Notes: generated from the letters alone by a model not told the origin. Positions 1 through 9,312 are shown, numbered from the stretch's first letter. The stretch is 64,000 nucleotides of DNA from Caulobacter sp. 73W (GCF_041021955.1 NZ_CP158375.1:744001-808000); one strand, 5' to 3'. Program-made: numbers and translations.

Positions 1-510
1 GTCGCTGTGCTGGGCGCCCGTGGTCCAGACCTTCTGGCCGTTGATCACCCAGTCATCGCCGTCCCGCACCGCGCGCGTCCGCGTCGCCGCCACGTCGGAG
101 CCGCCGGCCGGTTCGGAGAACAGCTGACACCAGATCTCCTCGCCCTTCACCGCCGGGCCGACGAAGCGTCCCTTGGTGGCGTCGTCGGCGAAGGCCATGA
201 CCGTCGGCACGCACATGCCCAGGCCGATGGTGAAGTAGCCGTAGGCGATCCCCGCCTTGCCCTCTTCCTGGTTGAAGATCACCTGCTGGATCGGCGTGCC
301 GCCGCCCCCGCCGATGACCTTGGGCCAGGTGATGCAGGCGTAGCCAGCCTTGGCCTTTTCGGCCTGCCAGGCCTTCGCCGCGGCCTTGTGCTCGGGCGTG
401 TTGGGCTTGGGCTCGCCGAATTCCTCGCGGTGCGCGGCGCCGGCCTTGGCCAGCCAGTCCCGGGCGGTTTCGCGGTAGGCGGCTTCTTCGGCGTTGTCGT
501 TGAAATCCAT
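1..510 (-). CDS. acyl-CoA dehydrogenase, N-terminal part (cut by window edge)
   Basis: This is the N-terminal 170 residues of a flavin-dependent acyl-CoA dehydrogenase, which oxidises acyl-CoA thioesters to the enoyl-CoA. The start ATG (508-510) gives MDFNDNAEEA. The helical N-terminal domain is followed by the beta-domain signature LFSEPAGGSDVA and then GDDWVINGQKVWTT, both typical of the flavin and substrate pocket. The C-terminal domain lies outside the window. The ribosome binding site AGGAGA overlaps the stop codon of the upstream dehydrogenase, with only 9 bases between the genes, so the two are co-transcribed and probably coupled in translation. The acyl substrate cannot be told from sequence. 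Confidence 0.9.
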   Translation of the reverse strand, partial: MDFNDNAEEAAYRETARDWLAKAGAAHREEFGEPKPNTPEHKAAAKAWQAEKAKAGYACITWPKVIGGGGGTPIQQVIFNQEEGKAGIAYGYFTIGLGMCVPTVMAFADDATKGRFVGPAVKGEEIWCQLFSEPAGGSDVAATRTRAVRDGDDWVINGQKVWTTGAQHSD

Positions 511-519
511 GACGATCTC

Positions 520-1632
520 CTAAGCCGCGTTCTTGCGTTCGAGCTGGCTGACCAGCCGCTCTTTCCAGGCCTTGGGCGCGCCGGCCACCAGGGCCAGCTG
601 CTTGGACCGGCGGTAATAGAGGTGGCAGTCCACCTCCCAGGTGAAGCCCATGCCGCCGTGGGTCTGGATGTTCTCCTTCGAGGCGAACCAATAGGCGTCC
701 GACGCCGCGATCCGCGCCGCCGAGGCCGCGATCGGCAGCTCCGGCGCTGAGGTGTTCAGCGCCCAGGCCGCGTAATAGGCGTTGGAGCGGGCGACCTCGT
801 TCTTCACGTACATGTCGGCCAGCTTGTGCTTGATCGCCTGGTAGCCGCCGATCACCCGCCCGAAGGCGTAGCGCTCCATGGCGTAGGCCTTGGCCATCTC
901 GAGGCAACGGTCAGCGCCGCCCAGTTGCTCGAACGCCAGCAGGGCCGCCGCGCGGTCCAGCACCGCCTGCAGCAACTCCATCCCCTCGCCCGCGCCGCCC
1001 AGCCGTTCGGCCGGGGCGTCCTTGAAGGTCAGCTTGGCGATGCTGCGGGTGGGGTCCAGCGACTTCAGGCTGATGCGCCCGACGTCCCCGCCCAGCTCCA
1101 CCAGATAGAGGCCCGGCTTGCCGCCTTCCTTGGCGAGCACCAGCGCCACGTCGGCCACGTCGCCGTCGGTCACCGGGATCTTCACGCCCGACAGCTTGCC
1201 GCCGCTGACCGTCGCCTGGATCGAGGCGGCGGTGATCGCGCCCGGCCCTTCGGAGGTGGCGATGCAGCCGATCAGCTCGCCCGCCGCGATCCTGGGCAGG
1301 ATGCTCTGCTTCTGCGCATCCGTTCCCGCCAGCATCACCGCCTCGGCCAGCAGATAGACCGTGGACGCGAAGGGGATCGGCGCCAGCGCGCGGCCCAGCT
1401 CCTCGGCGATGGCGCACAGCTCCACATGGCCCAGGCCCAGGCCCCCGAACTCCTCCGGGATAGCCGCGCCCAGCCAGCCCTGCTCGGCCACGCCGCGCCA
1501 CAGGGCGGCGTCGAAGGCCTTGTCCGGATCATCTAGCACCGCCCGCACGGCGGGGATGGCGCACCGGGCCTCAAGGAACTTTCGCGCCTCGCCTTTCAGG
1601 AACTTTTGGTCGTCTGAGAAATCGAAATCCAC
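520..1632 (-). CDS. acyl-CoA dehydrogenase family protein
   Basis: A 370-residue acyl-CoA dehydrogenase, full length but slightly short for the family. It opens with MDFDFSDDQKFL. The C-terminal domain carries ERYAFGRVIGGYQAIKH (about 250-270) and THGGMGFTWE (about 323-332), the usual FAD and dimer contacts. The substrate-loop segment is less canonical than that of the next gene. It is the first gene of a tight pair with the dehydrogenase ending at base 1. Adjacent, non-identical dehydrogenase pairs often form heterotetramers for bulky side chains such as steroid or isoprenoid CoA esters. That is an inference here, and either protein could also act alone. Confidence 0.9.
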   Translation of the reverse strand: MDFDFSDDQKFLKGEARKFLEARCAIPAVRAVLDDPDKAFDAALWRGVAEQGWLGAAIPEEFGGLGLGHVELCAIAEELGRALAPIPFASTVYLLAEAVMLAGTDAQKQSILPRIAAGELIGCIATSEGPGAITAASIQATVSGGKLSGVKIPVTDGDVADVALVLAKEGGKPGLYLVELGGDVGRISLKSLDPTRSIAKLTFKDAPAERLGGAGEGMELLQAVLDRAAALLAFEQLGGADRCLEMAKAYAMERYAFGRVIGGYQAIKHKLADMYVKNEVARSNAYYAAWALNTSAPELPIAASAARIAASDAYWFASKENIQTHGGMGFTWEVDCHLYYRRSKQLALVAGAPKAWKERLVSQLERKNAA

Positions 1633-1758
1633 GGCTGGGTCCTCCCGTCGCGGACTGTTTTCGCCCGTCTGACCCAGTCAGCTTATCGACGTTTACGCGA
1701 GGGGAAAGCCTGACCTCGCGTCAAGCGGGGGGAGGTTTTGGGTGTTTTGTCTTCTCGC

Positions 1759-1875
1759 CTCCCTCGCCCCCCTCGCCCTTGTGGCGAGGGTCCCTGCATC
1801 CGCCACCTCATCGCCAGACGCCTGCCCATACCCTGCGAGCTGAACCAGGGACCCCAGGCACAAGGCCTGGGGAGG
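1759..1875. repeat. intergenic palindromic repeat, family B
   Basis: Paired dyads with a spacer: a left arm around CTCGCCCTTGTGGCGAGGG and a right arm around CCAGGCACAAGGCCTGGG. The same arms recur at 9492-9593, 10565-10699, 23404-23513 and 57204-57340. It fills most of the 366-base gap between the divergent dehydrogenase genes. I saw no gene here. Confidence 0.7.
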
Positions 1876-1998
1876 CGAAACTAGGCAGGCGCACCCGCTC
1901 CTCAGGATGGCGAGGATTTTCAAGCTTGGTCATGGTCGTAAAAGACCTATCGGCCGCCTATCTCGTTAGGTGCTCATCACACCCACCCAGGAGCCCCC

Positions 1999-3408
1999 AT
2001 GGCCGCCAAGCCCGTCTTCCAGACCGTCGATCCCGCCACCGGTCAAAAGGGCCGCAGCTACGAGGGCCACACGCGGGACGAGGCCTCGGCGATCCTGGGC
2101 CAGGTCCACGCCGCCTTTCCCGCCTGGCGCGACACGCCCTTCACCGAGCGGGCGCGGCTGATGAAGGCCGCCGCCGCCGTGCTGCGCCGCCGCCAGGACG
2201 AGTTCGCCGCCCTGATGACCGCCGAGATGGGCAAGACCCTCAGCGACGGCCGGGCCGAGATCGAGAAGTGCGCCGCCAACTGCGATTTCTTCGCCGACAA
2301 CGCCGAACGCTTCCTGGCCGACGAGCCCCTGCCCTTCAGCGGCGGCGAGGCGTTCATCGCCTACAATCCCCTGGGCGTGATCCTGGCGGTGATGCCGTGG
2401 AACTTCCCCTTCTGGCAGGTCTTCCGTTTCGCCGCCCCGACCCTGATGGCGGGGAACACGGCGGTCTTGAAGCACGCCAGCAACGTCCCGGGCAGCGCGC
2501 TCGCCATCGAGCAGGTGTTCCGCGAGGCCGGCTTCCCGCCGGACGTCTTCCGCACCCTGCTGATCGGTTCCGGCGAGGTGAAGCCCCTGATCGAGGATGA
2601 CCGCGTGGCCGCCGTCACCCTGACCGGCTCGGTGCCCGCCGGCCGCTCCGTCGCCGCGGCGGCGGGCGGGGCGTTGAAGAAGGTGGTGCTCGAACTGGGC
2701 GGCTCGGACCCGTACATCGTCCTGTCCGACGCCGACATCGACGAGGCGGCGGGCATCGCCGCCGTCGCCCGCATGGTCAATGGCGGCCAGAGCTGCATCG
2801 CCGGCAAGCGCTTCGTGGTCCTCAAGGATATCGCCGACGCCTTCGAGAAGGCCCTGGTCGAGAAGATGGCCGCCTACCAGCCCGCCGACCCGACCACCGA
2901 GGCGGCGAAGTTCGGCCCGATGCAGAGCATCAAGGCCCGCGACGACATCCACGATCAGGTCGTCCGCAGCGTGAAGTCCGGGGCGCGCCTGGTTCTGGGC
3001 GGCGAGCTCCCCGACCGCCCAGGCGCCTGGTATCCGGCCACCGTGCTCGCCGACGTGAAACCCGGCCACGCCGCCTATGACGAGGAGGTCTTCGGCCCCG
3101 TCGCCGCGATCATCGTCGCGCAGGACGAAGAAGACGCTATCCGCATCGCCAACGACACCGAGTTCGGTCTCGGCTCCGGCGTCCTGACCCGCAACCTGGA
3201 GCGCGGCCGCGAGATCGCCGCCCGCCGCATCGCCGCCGGCATGAGCTTCGTGAACCAGAACGTCCGCTCCGATCCCGCCCTGCCCTTCGGCGGCATCAAG
3301 CACGCCGGCCACGGCCGCGAATGCTCGCACCTGGGCATCCGCGAGTTCACGAACACCAAGACCGTGATGGTGGCGAAGGGAAAGTCGGCGCCGAGCGCGA
3401 CGGAGTAG
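1999..3408 (+). CDS. NAD(P)-dependent succinate-semialdehyde dehydrogenase-type aldehyde dehydrogenase
   Basis: A 469-residue aldehyde dehydrogenase. The closest family I recognise is E. coli Sad (YneI), which oxidises succinate semialdehyde to succinate in GABA catabolism. Along the chain are MPWNFPFWQV (Rossmann side), LTGSVPAGR, the general base Glu232 in LELGGSDPYIVL, and the catalytic Cys266 in GGQSCIAGKR. C-terminal FGPVAAII and LPFGGIKHAGHGRE are typical of this branch. Length matches Sad. The start ATG at 1999 keeps the family N-terminus (VDPATG). It converges with the PemK gene, leaving a single base between the two stops. Exact substrate preference is inferred. Confidence 0.88.
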   Translation: MAAKPVFQTVDPATGQKGRSYEGHTRDEASAILGQVHAAFPAWRDTPFTERARLMKAAAAVLRRRQDEFAALMTAEMGKTLSDGRAEIEKCAANCDFFADNAERFLADEPLPFSGGEAFIAYNPLGVILAVMPWNFPFWQVFRFAAPTLMAGNTAVLKHASNVPGSALAIEQVFREAGFPPDVFRTLLIGSGEVKPLIEDDRVAAVTLTGSVPAGRSVAAAAGGALKKVVLELGGSDPYIVLSDADIDEAAGIAAVARMVNGGQSCIAGKRFVVLKDIADAFEKALVEKMAAYQPADPTTEAAKFGPMQSIKARDDIHDQVVRSVKSGARLVLGGELPDRPGAWYPATVLADVKPGHAAYDEEVFGPVAAIIVAQDEEDAIRIANDTEFGLGSGVLTRNLERGREIAARRIAAGMSFVNQNVRSDPALPFGGIKHAGHGRECSHLGIREFTNTKTVMVAKGKSAPSATE

Positions 3409-3409
3409 G

Positions 3410-3751
3410 TCAGCGCCCGTTGAGCACCGTCTCTACTCGGGCCGTAACCGCCGACAGCAAAGCTGTCGGCGCCTTGCCTAGCGGCTCCGCGTCCCGAGCA
3501 TCGATGGTGGCGATCTTCGCGGTGCGTACGACCGAGGGCGCGGGAAGCCCAGCGGCACGATGATCGTGGATGTCCACATCGCCCGGCCAGCTCCGGTTCT
3601 CTGCGCTGGTCACCATCAAAACCCAGAGCAAACCGTGGCCGCTCTGCAGATCACCTGCTCCGATAACGAAAGCTGGCCGCCGCTGACGTGTCGCCCGATC
3701 AGTATAAGGGAACGGGACCTTGATCAGGTCGCCGCGTTCAAAGGTCTGCAT
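3410..3751 (-). CDS. PemK/MazF-family type II toxin
   Basis: A 113-residue protein of the PemK/MazF/CcdB fold, whose members are ribosome-independent mRNA interferases. The N-terminal GDLIKVPFPYTD followed by RRPAFVIG is the family hallmark. PSVVRTAKIATID carries the second conserved strand, with the Ser/Thr-Val-Arg-Thr-x-Lys pattern. The gene overlaps its AbrB-type antitoxin by 14 bases (3738-3751), the usual antitoxin-first arrangement. Its stop lies one base from the convergent aldehyde dehydrogenase stop. Cleavage specificity cannot be predicted. Confidence 0.85.
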   Translation of the reverse strand: MQTFERGDLIKVPFPYTDRATRQRRPAFVIGAGDLQSGHGLLWVLMVTSAENRSWPGDVDIHDHRAAGLPAPSVVRTAKIATIDARDAEPLGKAPTALLSAVTARVETVLNGR

Positions 3752-3956
3752 AGGCTCGGCTGTCCGCTTCCCCGGCCCACTCTTCGAATGTGACGAAGGG
3801 ATCTTCCTGGAAACCAGCCTGAGGCGCTCGGATCAGCCGCACCTGATCGCCCTCGATCTCATAGACGACGTCATCACCCGGCTTGAGGCCTAACGCGGCC
3901 CGAACCGGTTGCGGGATCGTCGTCTGAGCCTTGCTGGTAAGGCGGCTTGTGATCAT
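3738..3956 (-). CDS. AbrB/MazE-type antitoxin (SpoVT-AbrB fold)
   Basis: A 72-residue DNA-binding antitoxin. The N-terminal SKAQTTIPQPVRAALGLKPGDDV is a clear swapped-hairpin AbrB domain. The acidic C-terminal tail (FVTFEEWAGEAD) is the probable toxin-wrapping segment. It precedes and overlaps the PemK toxin gene. A perfect 17-base inverted repeat 10 bases upstream of its start is the likely autoregulatory site. Confidence 0.85.
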   Translation of the reverse strand: MITSRLTSKAQTTIPQPVRAALGLKPGDDVVYEIEGDQVRLIRAPQAGFQEDPFVTFEEWAGEADSRAYADL

Positions 3957-3966
3957 GGAACGAAAG

Positions 3967-3983
3967 GTAAGGAACTTCCTTAC
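3967..3983. promoter_or_regulatory. inverted repeat, probable toxin-antitoxin operator
   Basis: GTAAGGAA-C-TTCCTTAC is a perfect dyad around a single central base. It lies between the antitoxin start (3956) and pepN (4031). AbrB-type antitoxins bind such sites to repress their own operon. Binding is inferred from position and symmetry. Confidence 0.6.
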
Positions 3984-4030
3984 TTCGTCAAGCCTCGCGC
4001 TCGCCTCATCGATCCCCTAAATCGGAACCC

Positions 4031-6616
4031 ATGCGCACCGAAACGCCCCAGCCGATCCGCCTGGCCGACTACCGGCCGCCCGCCTTCCTGATCGACCAGA
4101 CACACCTCGTCTTCGATCTGCAGCCGCACGGGACGCGGGTCAAAGCCCGGCTGACGATCAGGCGCAACGGCGACCATGCTGAGCCGCTGGTCCTGAACGG
4201 CGAGAAGCTGCGCACGGTCAGCGTCCTGGTCGACGGCCAGCCGGCGGCGGAGCGAACGGTCACCGACGATCTGCTGACCGTCGCCAACCTGCCCGACGCC
4301 TTCGTGCTGGAGACCGAGGTCGATATCGACCCGGCCGACAACACCACGCTGATGGGCCTCTACATGTCCGGCGGCCGCTTCTGCACCCAGTGCGAGGCCG
4401 AGGGCTTCCGCCGGATCACCTGGTTCCCTGACCGACCGGACGTGCTCAGCCGCTTCACCGTGCGGATCGAGGCTGACCGCCAGTTCGCCCACCTGCTGTC
4501 GAACGGCAACCTGACCGACAGCGGCGCCCTGCCCGGCGATCGCCACTTCGCCGAGTGGGAGGATCCGTTCCCCAAGCCGGCCTATCTGTTCGCCCTGGTG
4601 GCGGGCGAGCTGGACGTGCTGGAGGACAGCTTCATCACCATGAGCGGCCGCGAGGTCGCCCTGAAGGTGTTCGTCGACACCGGCATGTCGGCCCGCGCCG
4701 CCTATGCGCTGGACGCCCTCAAGCGGTCCATGAAGTGGGACGAGGAGGCGTTCGGCCGCGAGTACGACCTGGACCTGTTCATGATCGTCGCCGTCCGCGA
4801 CTTCAACTTCGGGGCCATGGAGAACAAGGGGCTGAACATCTTCAACAGCTCCCTGCTGCTGGCCGATCCGCAGACCGCCACCGACCTCGACTATGAGCGG
4901 ATCGAGAGCGTCGTCGCCCACGAGTACTTCCACAACTGGACCGGCGACCGCATCACCTGCCGCGACTGGTTTCAGCTGTGCCTGAAGGAGGGCCTGACGG
5001 TCTTCCGCGACCAGGAATTTAGCGCCGACATGCGCGGCCACGCGGTCCAGCGGATCAAGGACGTGAAGGCCCTGCGCGCCCGGCAGTTCCCCGAGGACGC
5101 CGGCCCCCTGGCCCACCCGGTGCGGCCGTCCAGCTATCTGAAGATCGACAACTTCTACACCGCGACCATCTACGAGAAGGGCGCGGAGATCATCCGCATG
5201 CTGAAGGCCCTGATCGGCGCGGACGCCTTCCGCACCGGCATGGACCTGTACTTCGACCGCCACGACGGCGAGGCGACCACGGTCGAGGCGTTCATCGCCT
5301 GCTTCGCCGAGGCGTCGGGCCAGGACCTGGACCACTTCTTCGCCTGGTACGAACAGGCCGGCACCCCGGCGGTGACCGTCGCCGCCGACTATGACGAGGC
5401 GGCCAAGGCCGTCACCCTGACCCTGACCCAGTCAACCGCCCCCACGCCGGGCCAGCCGGACAAGCATGCCCTGCCCCTGCCCGTCGCCATCGGCCTGCTG
5501 GACGACAGCGGCGAGGTTCTGCGGGAGACCGAGATCGTGGTGCTCGACGCCGCCGAGAAGACCATCCGCTGGGACGGCGTCGCCAGCCGCCCGGTGCTGT
5601 CGGTCCTGCGCGGCTGCTCCGCCCCGGTGAACCTGACCGTCGCCGCCCCGGCCAAGGACGGCTACGTCCTGCTGGGCTACGACCCCGACCTGTTCAACCG
5701 CTGGGAAGCCGGCCAGGCCCTGGCTCGCCAGCTGATCCTGGCCCGCGCTGCCGGAACGCCGGACGAGGTGGCCGAGACCCGCTTCGCCGAGGCCCTGGGC
5801 CGCGCCCTGGATGACCAGGCCGCCGAGCCCGCCTTCAAGGCCCTGCTGCTGTCGCTGCCCAGCGAGAGCGACCTGGCCCTGGCCATGCAGCCGGCCGATC
5901 CCGCCGCCATCCGCGAGGCGCGCGAGATGCTGCGCACCCGCATCGCCGTGCATCTGAGCGAGTTCCTGCGCCGCCTGCACACCGGCATGCAGGAGGCGGG
6001 CGAGTTCTCGACCACCGCCGAGGCCGCAGGCCGCCGCGCCCTGCGCAACGCCGTGCTCGACCTGCTGGCCGCCGATCCGCACGCGGAGAACGTGGCCCTG
6101 GCCGTCGGCCACTTCGAGGCCGCCGCCAACATGACCGACGCCATGGGCGGCCTGAACGCCCTGATCGCCATCGGCGGCGAGCCGGCGGAGAAGGCCATCG
6201 CCGATTTCCACGCCAAGTGGCGCGACGAGCCGCTGGTGCTGGACAAGTGGTTCGCGGCCCAGGGCCGCGACCCGCACGAGGGCGCGGTCGGCCGCATCCT
6301 GGGCCTGACCGCCCATCCGGACTTCGACCCCAAGAACCCCAACCGCCTGCGGGCGCTGATCCAGTCGTTCTCCTCGGCCAATCCTGCCCGGTTCCACGAC
6401 GAAAGCGGCGCCGGCTATCGCCTTCTTGCCGACCAGATCCTGGCCGTGGACGCCTCCAACCCGATGACGGCGGCCCGCCTGGTCGAGCCCCTGGGCGGCT
6501 GGCGGCGCTACAAACCGGCGCTGGCGGCCCTTATGCGCGGGCAGTTGGAGCGGATCGTGGCCCACGAAGGCCTGTCCAAAAACGTCTACGAACTTGCCTC
6601 GAAGGCCTTGGCCTAG
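4031..6616 (+). CDS. pepN: aminopeptidase N (M1 family)
   Basis: An 861-residue zinc aminopeptidase that removes N-terminal residues from peptides in the cytoplasm. It is close in length to E. coli PepN (870). The exopeptidase motif GAMEN is at about 261-265. The zinc site is HEYFH (297-301) with Glu320 in LKEGLT, 18 residues downstream as in all M1 enzymes. The C-terminal half is the alpha-helical DUF3458 region. ATG 4031 matches the family N-terminus (IRLADYRPPAFLI). There is no strong ribosome binding site upstream. pleC follows in the same direction. I recall the same pepN-pleC order in C. crescentus. Confidence 0.95.
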   Translation: MRTETPQPIRLADYRPPAFLIDQTHLVFDLQPHGTRVKARLTIRRNGDHAEPLVLNGEKLRTVSVLVDGQPAAERTVTDDLLTVANLPDAFVLETEVDIDPADNTTLMGLYMSGGRFCTQCEAEGFRRITWFPDRPDVLSRFTVRIEADRQFAHLLSNGNLTDSGALPGDRHFAEWEDPFPKPAYLFALVAGELDVLEDSFITMSGREVALKVFVDTGMSARAAYALDALKRSMKWDEEAFGREYDLDLFMIVAVRDFNFGAMENKGLNIFNSSLLLADPQTATDLDYERIESVVAHEYFHNWTGDRITCRDWFQLCLKEGLTVFRDQEFSADMRGHAVQRIKDVKALRARQFPEDAGPLAHPVRPSSYLKIDNFYTATIYEKGAEIIRMLKALIGADAFRTGMDLYFDRHDGEATTVEAFIACFAEASGQDLDHFFAWYEQAGTPAVTVAADYDEAAKAVTLTLTQSTAPTPGQPDKHALPLPVAIGLLDDSGEVLRETEIVVLDAAEKTIRWDGVASRPVLSVLRGCSAPVNLTVAAPAKDGYVLLGYDPDLFNRWEAGQALARQLILARAAGTPDEVAETRFAEALGRALDDQAAEPAFKALLLSLPSESDLALAMQPADPAAIREAREMLRTRIAVHLSEFLRRLHTGMQEAGEFSTTAEAAGRRALRNAVLDLLAADPHAENVALAVGHFEAAANMTDAMGGLNALIAIGGEPAEKAIADFHAKWRDEPLVLDKWFAAQGRDPHEGAVGRILGLTAHPDFDPKNPNRLRALIQSFSSANPARFHDESGAGYRLLADQILAVDASNPMTAARLVEPLGGWRRYKPALAALMRGQLERIVAHEGLSKNVYELASKALA

Positions 6617-6715
6617 ATTTCGCAAGGCTTAGTCGAGTGACCCCCGGCGCCAGCTAAAGTAGTCTGGCGTCCTCGGGGTGATTTGCAATTCGTCGGTCGT
6701 AGGGGAGCGCTCGAC

Positions 6716-9178
6716 TTGGCCCTTTGGAAACGTAGCGGAGAAGGAGCAGCCGGACCGGCCGCCGCCACGTCCGCCAGCGCGTCCGCGGCCCAGCAGCGCT
6801 CGTCCCAGATCTTCGTCCGCCTGGCGATCATCGCCGCCCTCGTCCTGCTGGCCGTCTACGCCACCGTCGGGCTGAAGTCGTTCGAGGACGCCGCGCGCGG
6901 GTCGGAGCAGCAGCGCGCCGCCGCCGCCCACGCCAAGGCCCTGGCCGCCGAGATCAACGGCCACGCCTCGGCCTGGAGCGCGGCACTCGCCGCCGGCGGC
7001 GCGGTGATGCAGCAGACGCAATCCACCCCCAACGACGCGGCCGACGTGGCCCTGGCGGCGGGCGGCGGCGCGGTCCAGGCCGTGGCCGTCCTGTCCAACG
7101 GCGAGCTGGTGGGCGAGGTCGGCAGCGCGTCCGGCGTCGACTGGGGCGTGGTGGCCGTGGCCGCCGACGTCTCGCGCCAGCCCCGCTGGGTCGGCGCCCC
7201 CGCCGATTCTGAGCACATCTTCGCCTCCATGGTCCTGCGCGACGAGGCCGGCCGCCGCGTGCGCCTGATCGCCGCCATCGACCCGCGCCGCCTGCGCATC
7301 GGCGAACAGGACGGCTCGGCCGTCGCCATCGCCCTGCCCGACGGCCGTCCCCTGATGGTCATGGGCCCCACCGCCGCTGCCGAGGTCATCACCGCCGGCG
7401 GCAAGGGCGAGAGCCGCTACGAGATGGCCAGCGCCCCGGCGGCGGGCGACGCCCTGCTGGCCGTGGTCGCCCTGCCCCGCCACAGCTTCGGCGCCGACCT
7501 GGGCGGGCTGATGTCCCTGCTCACCCCCCTGGGCGTGGGCGGCGTGCTGATCAGCATGCTGATGCTGCAGGCCCGGCGCATGGACGCCGACCAGCGCAAG
7601 TTCGCCGAGAGCGAGACCCGCTTCCGCACAGCGGTCGAGGCGGCCCGTTGCGGCATCTGGGAATGGGACCTGGCCCAGGACCGGGTCTATCTGTCCGACA
7701 TCACCGGCGGCATTTTCGGCTGGGGCGGCGCGGGCGTGGTCTCCGGCCAGGAATTGCTGGACCGCGTCTCGCCCGAGCATCGCGACAAGGTCCGCCACGC
7801 CCTGTCCAACGCCGCCGTCTACGGCGCATTCGACGTGTCCTTCAAGGTGCCCAGCCTGCGGGGCGCCCGCGCCATCTGGATCGACGCGCGCGGCCAGGGC
7901 GCCGGCGAGCCGGGCAAGGAAGGCTACGGCCGCATCATCGGCGTGGTTCTTGACGTCACCGAGGAGCGCATGGCCCAGGCTCGCGCCATGGCCGCCGAGA
8001 ACCGCCTGCGCGACGCCATCGAAAGCGTGTCCGAAGCCTTCGTCCTGTGGGACCGCGGCGGCCGCCTGCTGATGTGCAACCGCAACTACCGCCAGGTCTT
8101 CAACCTGGAGCCCAAGCTGCTGAAGCCCGGCGCGGCGCGCGAGCAGGTCAACCGCTACGCCCAGCTGGCTATCCTGCGCGAGCACCCGGCCGCCGACGGC
8201 GCCAAGGGCGTGCGCGAGGCCGAGATGACCGACGGCCGCTGGCTGCACATCTCCGAACGCCGCACCGCCGAGGGCGGCCTGGTCATGACCGCCTCGGACA
8301 TCACGGCGGTGAAGAACCAGGAAGCCCAGCGCCGCCGAAACGAGGAAGAGCTGCAGCGCGCCGTCGTCAGCCTGGAGCGCAGCCAGGAGATGCTGGCCGA
8401 GCTCGCCCGCAAATACGAGATGGAGAAGGTCAAGGCCGAGGGCGCCAACCGCGCCAAGTCCGAGTTCCTGGCCAATATGAGCCACGAGCTGCGCACCCCG
8501 CTCAACGCCATCAACGGCTTCTCCGAGATGATGCTGGCCGAGATGTTCGGCCCGGTCGGCGACGCCCGCTACAAGGGCTATGTCCAGGACATCCACAACA
8601 GCGGCCAGCACCTGCTGGCCCTGATCAACGACATCCTCGACATGGCCAAGATCGAGGCGGGCAAGATGAACCTCAAGTTCGAGGCCGTCCGCATGGCCGA
8701 GGTCACCGACGACGCCCTGCGCCTGGTGCGCAACCGAGCCGACACCGCCGGCCTGAAGATCAAGGTCGAGTTGCCCGACCTGCCCGACATCGAGGCCGAC
8801 TTCCGCGCCCTCAAGCAGGTGCTGCTGAACATCCTGTCCAACGCCATCAAGTTCACCCCCAAGGGCGGGACCATCACCATCGCGGGCAAGTCCTGGCGCG
8901 ACGTGCTGGGCGAGCGCGTCCGCATCAGCGTGCGCGACACCGGCATCGGCATCAGCCCCGAGGACCTGTCGCGCCTGGCCAAGCCCTTCGAGCAGGTGGA
9001 AAGCCACCAGCACTCCAAGAGCACCCAGGGCACGGGCCTGGGCCTGGCCCTGACCAAATCCCTCATCGAGATGCACGACGGCGCCCTGGAACTGTCCAGC
9101 GAACCCGGCGAAGGCACCACGGTCAGCTTCGTCCTGCCGGTGAAGCAGGGTTTGGATATTGGGCGGTCGGCGGCTTAG
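6716..9178 (+). CDS. pleC: PleC-type sensor histidine kinase/phosphatase
   Basis: A membrane histidine kinase of the PleC/DivJ group, which sets the phosphorylation state of the single-domain regulators DivK and PleD and so controls polar development. One N-terminal membrane segment precedes a large extracytoplasmic region, a second hydrophobic stretch (about 265-290), two PAS-like domains, the phosphoacceptor His590 in MSHELRTPLNAI, and an ATPase domain (NILSNAIKFT, DTGIGI, GTGLGLAL). I chose TTG 6716 because AGGGGAG lies 8 bases before it. An in-frame TTG at 6683 adds 11 residues but has no ribosome binding site. Assignment rests on the NAINGFSEMMLAEMFGP segment and the pepN neighbour. Confidence 0.88.
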   Translation: MALWKRSGEGAAGPAAATSASASAAQQRSSQIFVRLAIIAALVLLAVYATVGLKSFEDAARGSEQQRAAAAHAKALAAEINGHASAWSAALAAGGAVMQQTQSTPNDAADVALAAGGGAVQAVAVLSNGELVGEVGSASGVDWGVVAVAADVSRQPRWVGAPADSEHIFASMVLRDEAGRRVRLIAAIDPRRLRIGEQDGSAVAIALPDGRPLMVMGPTAAAEVITAGGKGESRYEMASAPAAGDALLAVVALPRHSFGADLGGLMSLLTPLGVGGVLISMLMLQARRMDADQRKFAESETRFRTAVEAARCGIWEWDLAQDRVYLSDITGGIFGWGGAGVVSGQELLDRVSPEHRDKVRHALSNAAVYGAFDVSFKVPSLRGARAIWIDARGQGAGEPGKEGYGRIIGVVLDVTEERMAQARAMAAENRLRDAIESVSEAFVLWDRGGRLLMCNRNYRQVFNLEPKLLKPGAAREQVNRYAQLAILREHPAADGAKGVREAEMTDGRWLHISERRTAEGGLVMTASDITAVKNQEAQRRRNEEELQRAVVSLERSQEMLAELARKYEMEKVKAEGANRAKSEFLANMSHELRTPLNAINGFSEMMLAEMFGPVGDARYKGYVQDIHNSGQHLLALINDILDMAKIEAGKMNLKFEAVRMAEVTDDALRLVRNRADTAGLKIKVELPDLPDIEADFRALKQVLLNILSNAIKFTPKGGTITIAGKSWRDVLGERVRISVRDTGIGISPEDLSRLAKPFEQVESHQHSKSTQGTGLGLALTKSLIEMHDGALELSSEPGEGTTVSFVLPVKQGLDIGRSAA

Positions 9179-9182
9179 GGGC

Positions 9183-9312
9183 CCATCCCCTCGCCCCCTC
9201 TGGGGGAGAGGGTAAGGGTGAGGGGGCGCTGAGCTTCAACCGGCAAAAACCTGTGCAGGCGGAACCGCCGCAAGCCCCTCACCCAACCTCTCCCCACACG
9301 TGGGGAGAGGAA
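9183..9312. repeat. intergenic palindromic repeat, family A
   Basis: Two hairpin arms, CCCCTCTGGGGGAGAGGG and CTCTCCCCACACGTGGGGAG, are each linked to an inverted GGTAAGGGTGAGG / CCTCACCCAACC segment with a spacer of about 55 bases. It starts five bases after the pleC stop. Related copies lie at 41119, 49146, 51133, 54118, 62638 and 63816. Confidence 0.8.

Noticed and set aside
6683..6715. Extension of pleC to TTG 6683
   Set aside because: No ribosome binding site precedes it, while TTG 6716 has AGGGGAG at a good distance. The extra 11 residues (QFVGRRGALD...) are not family-like.
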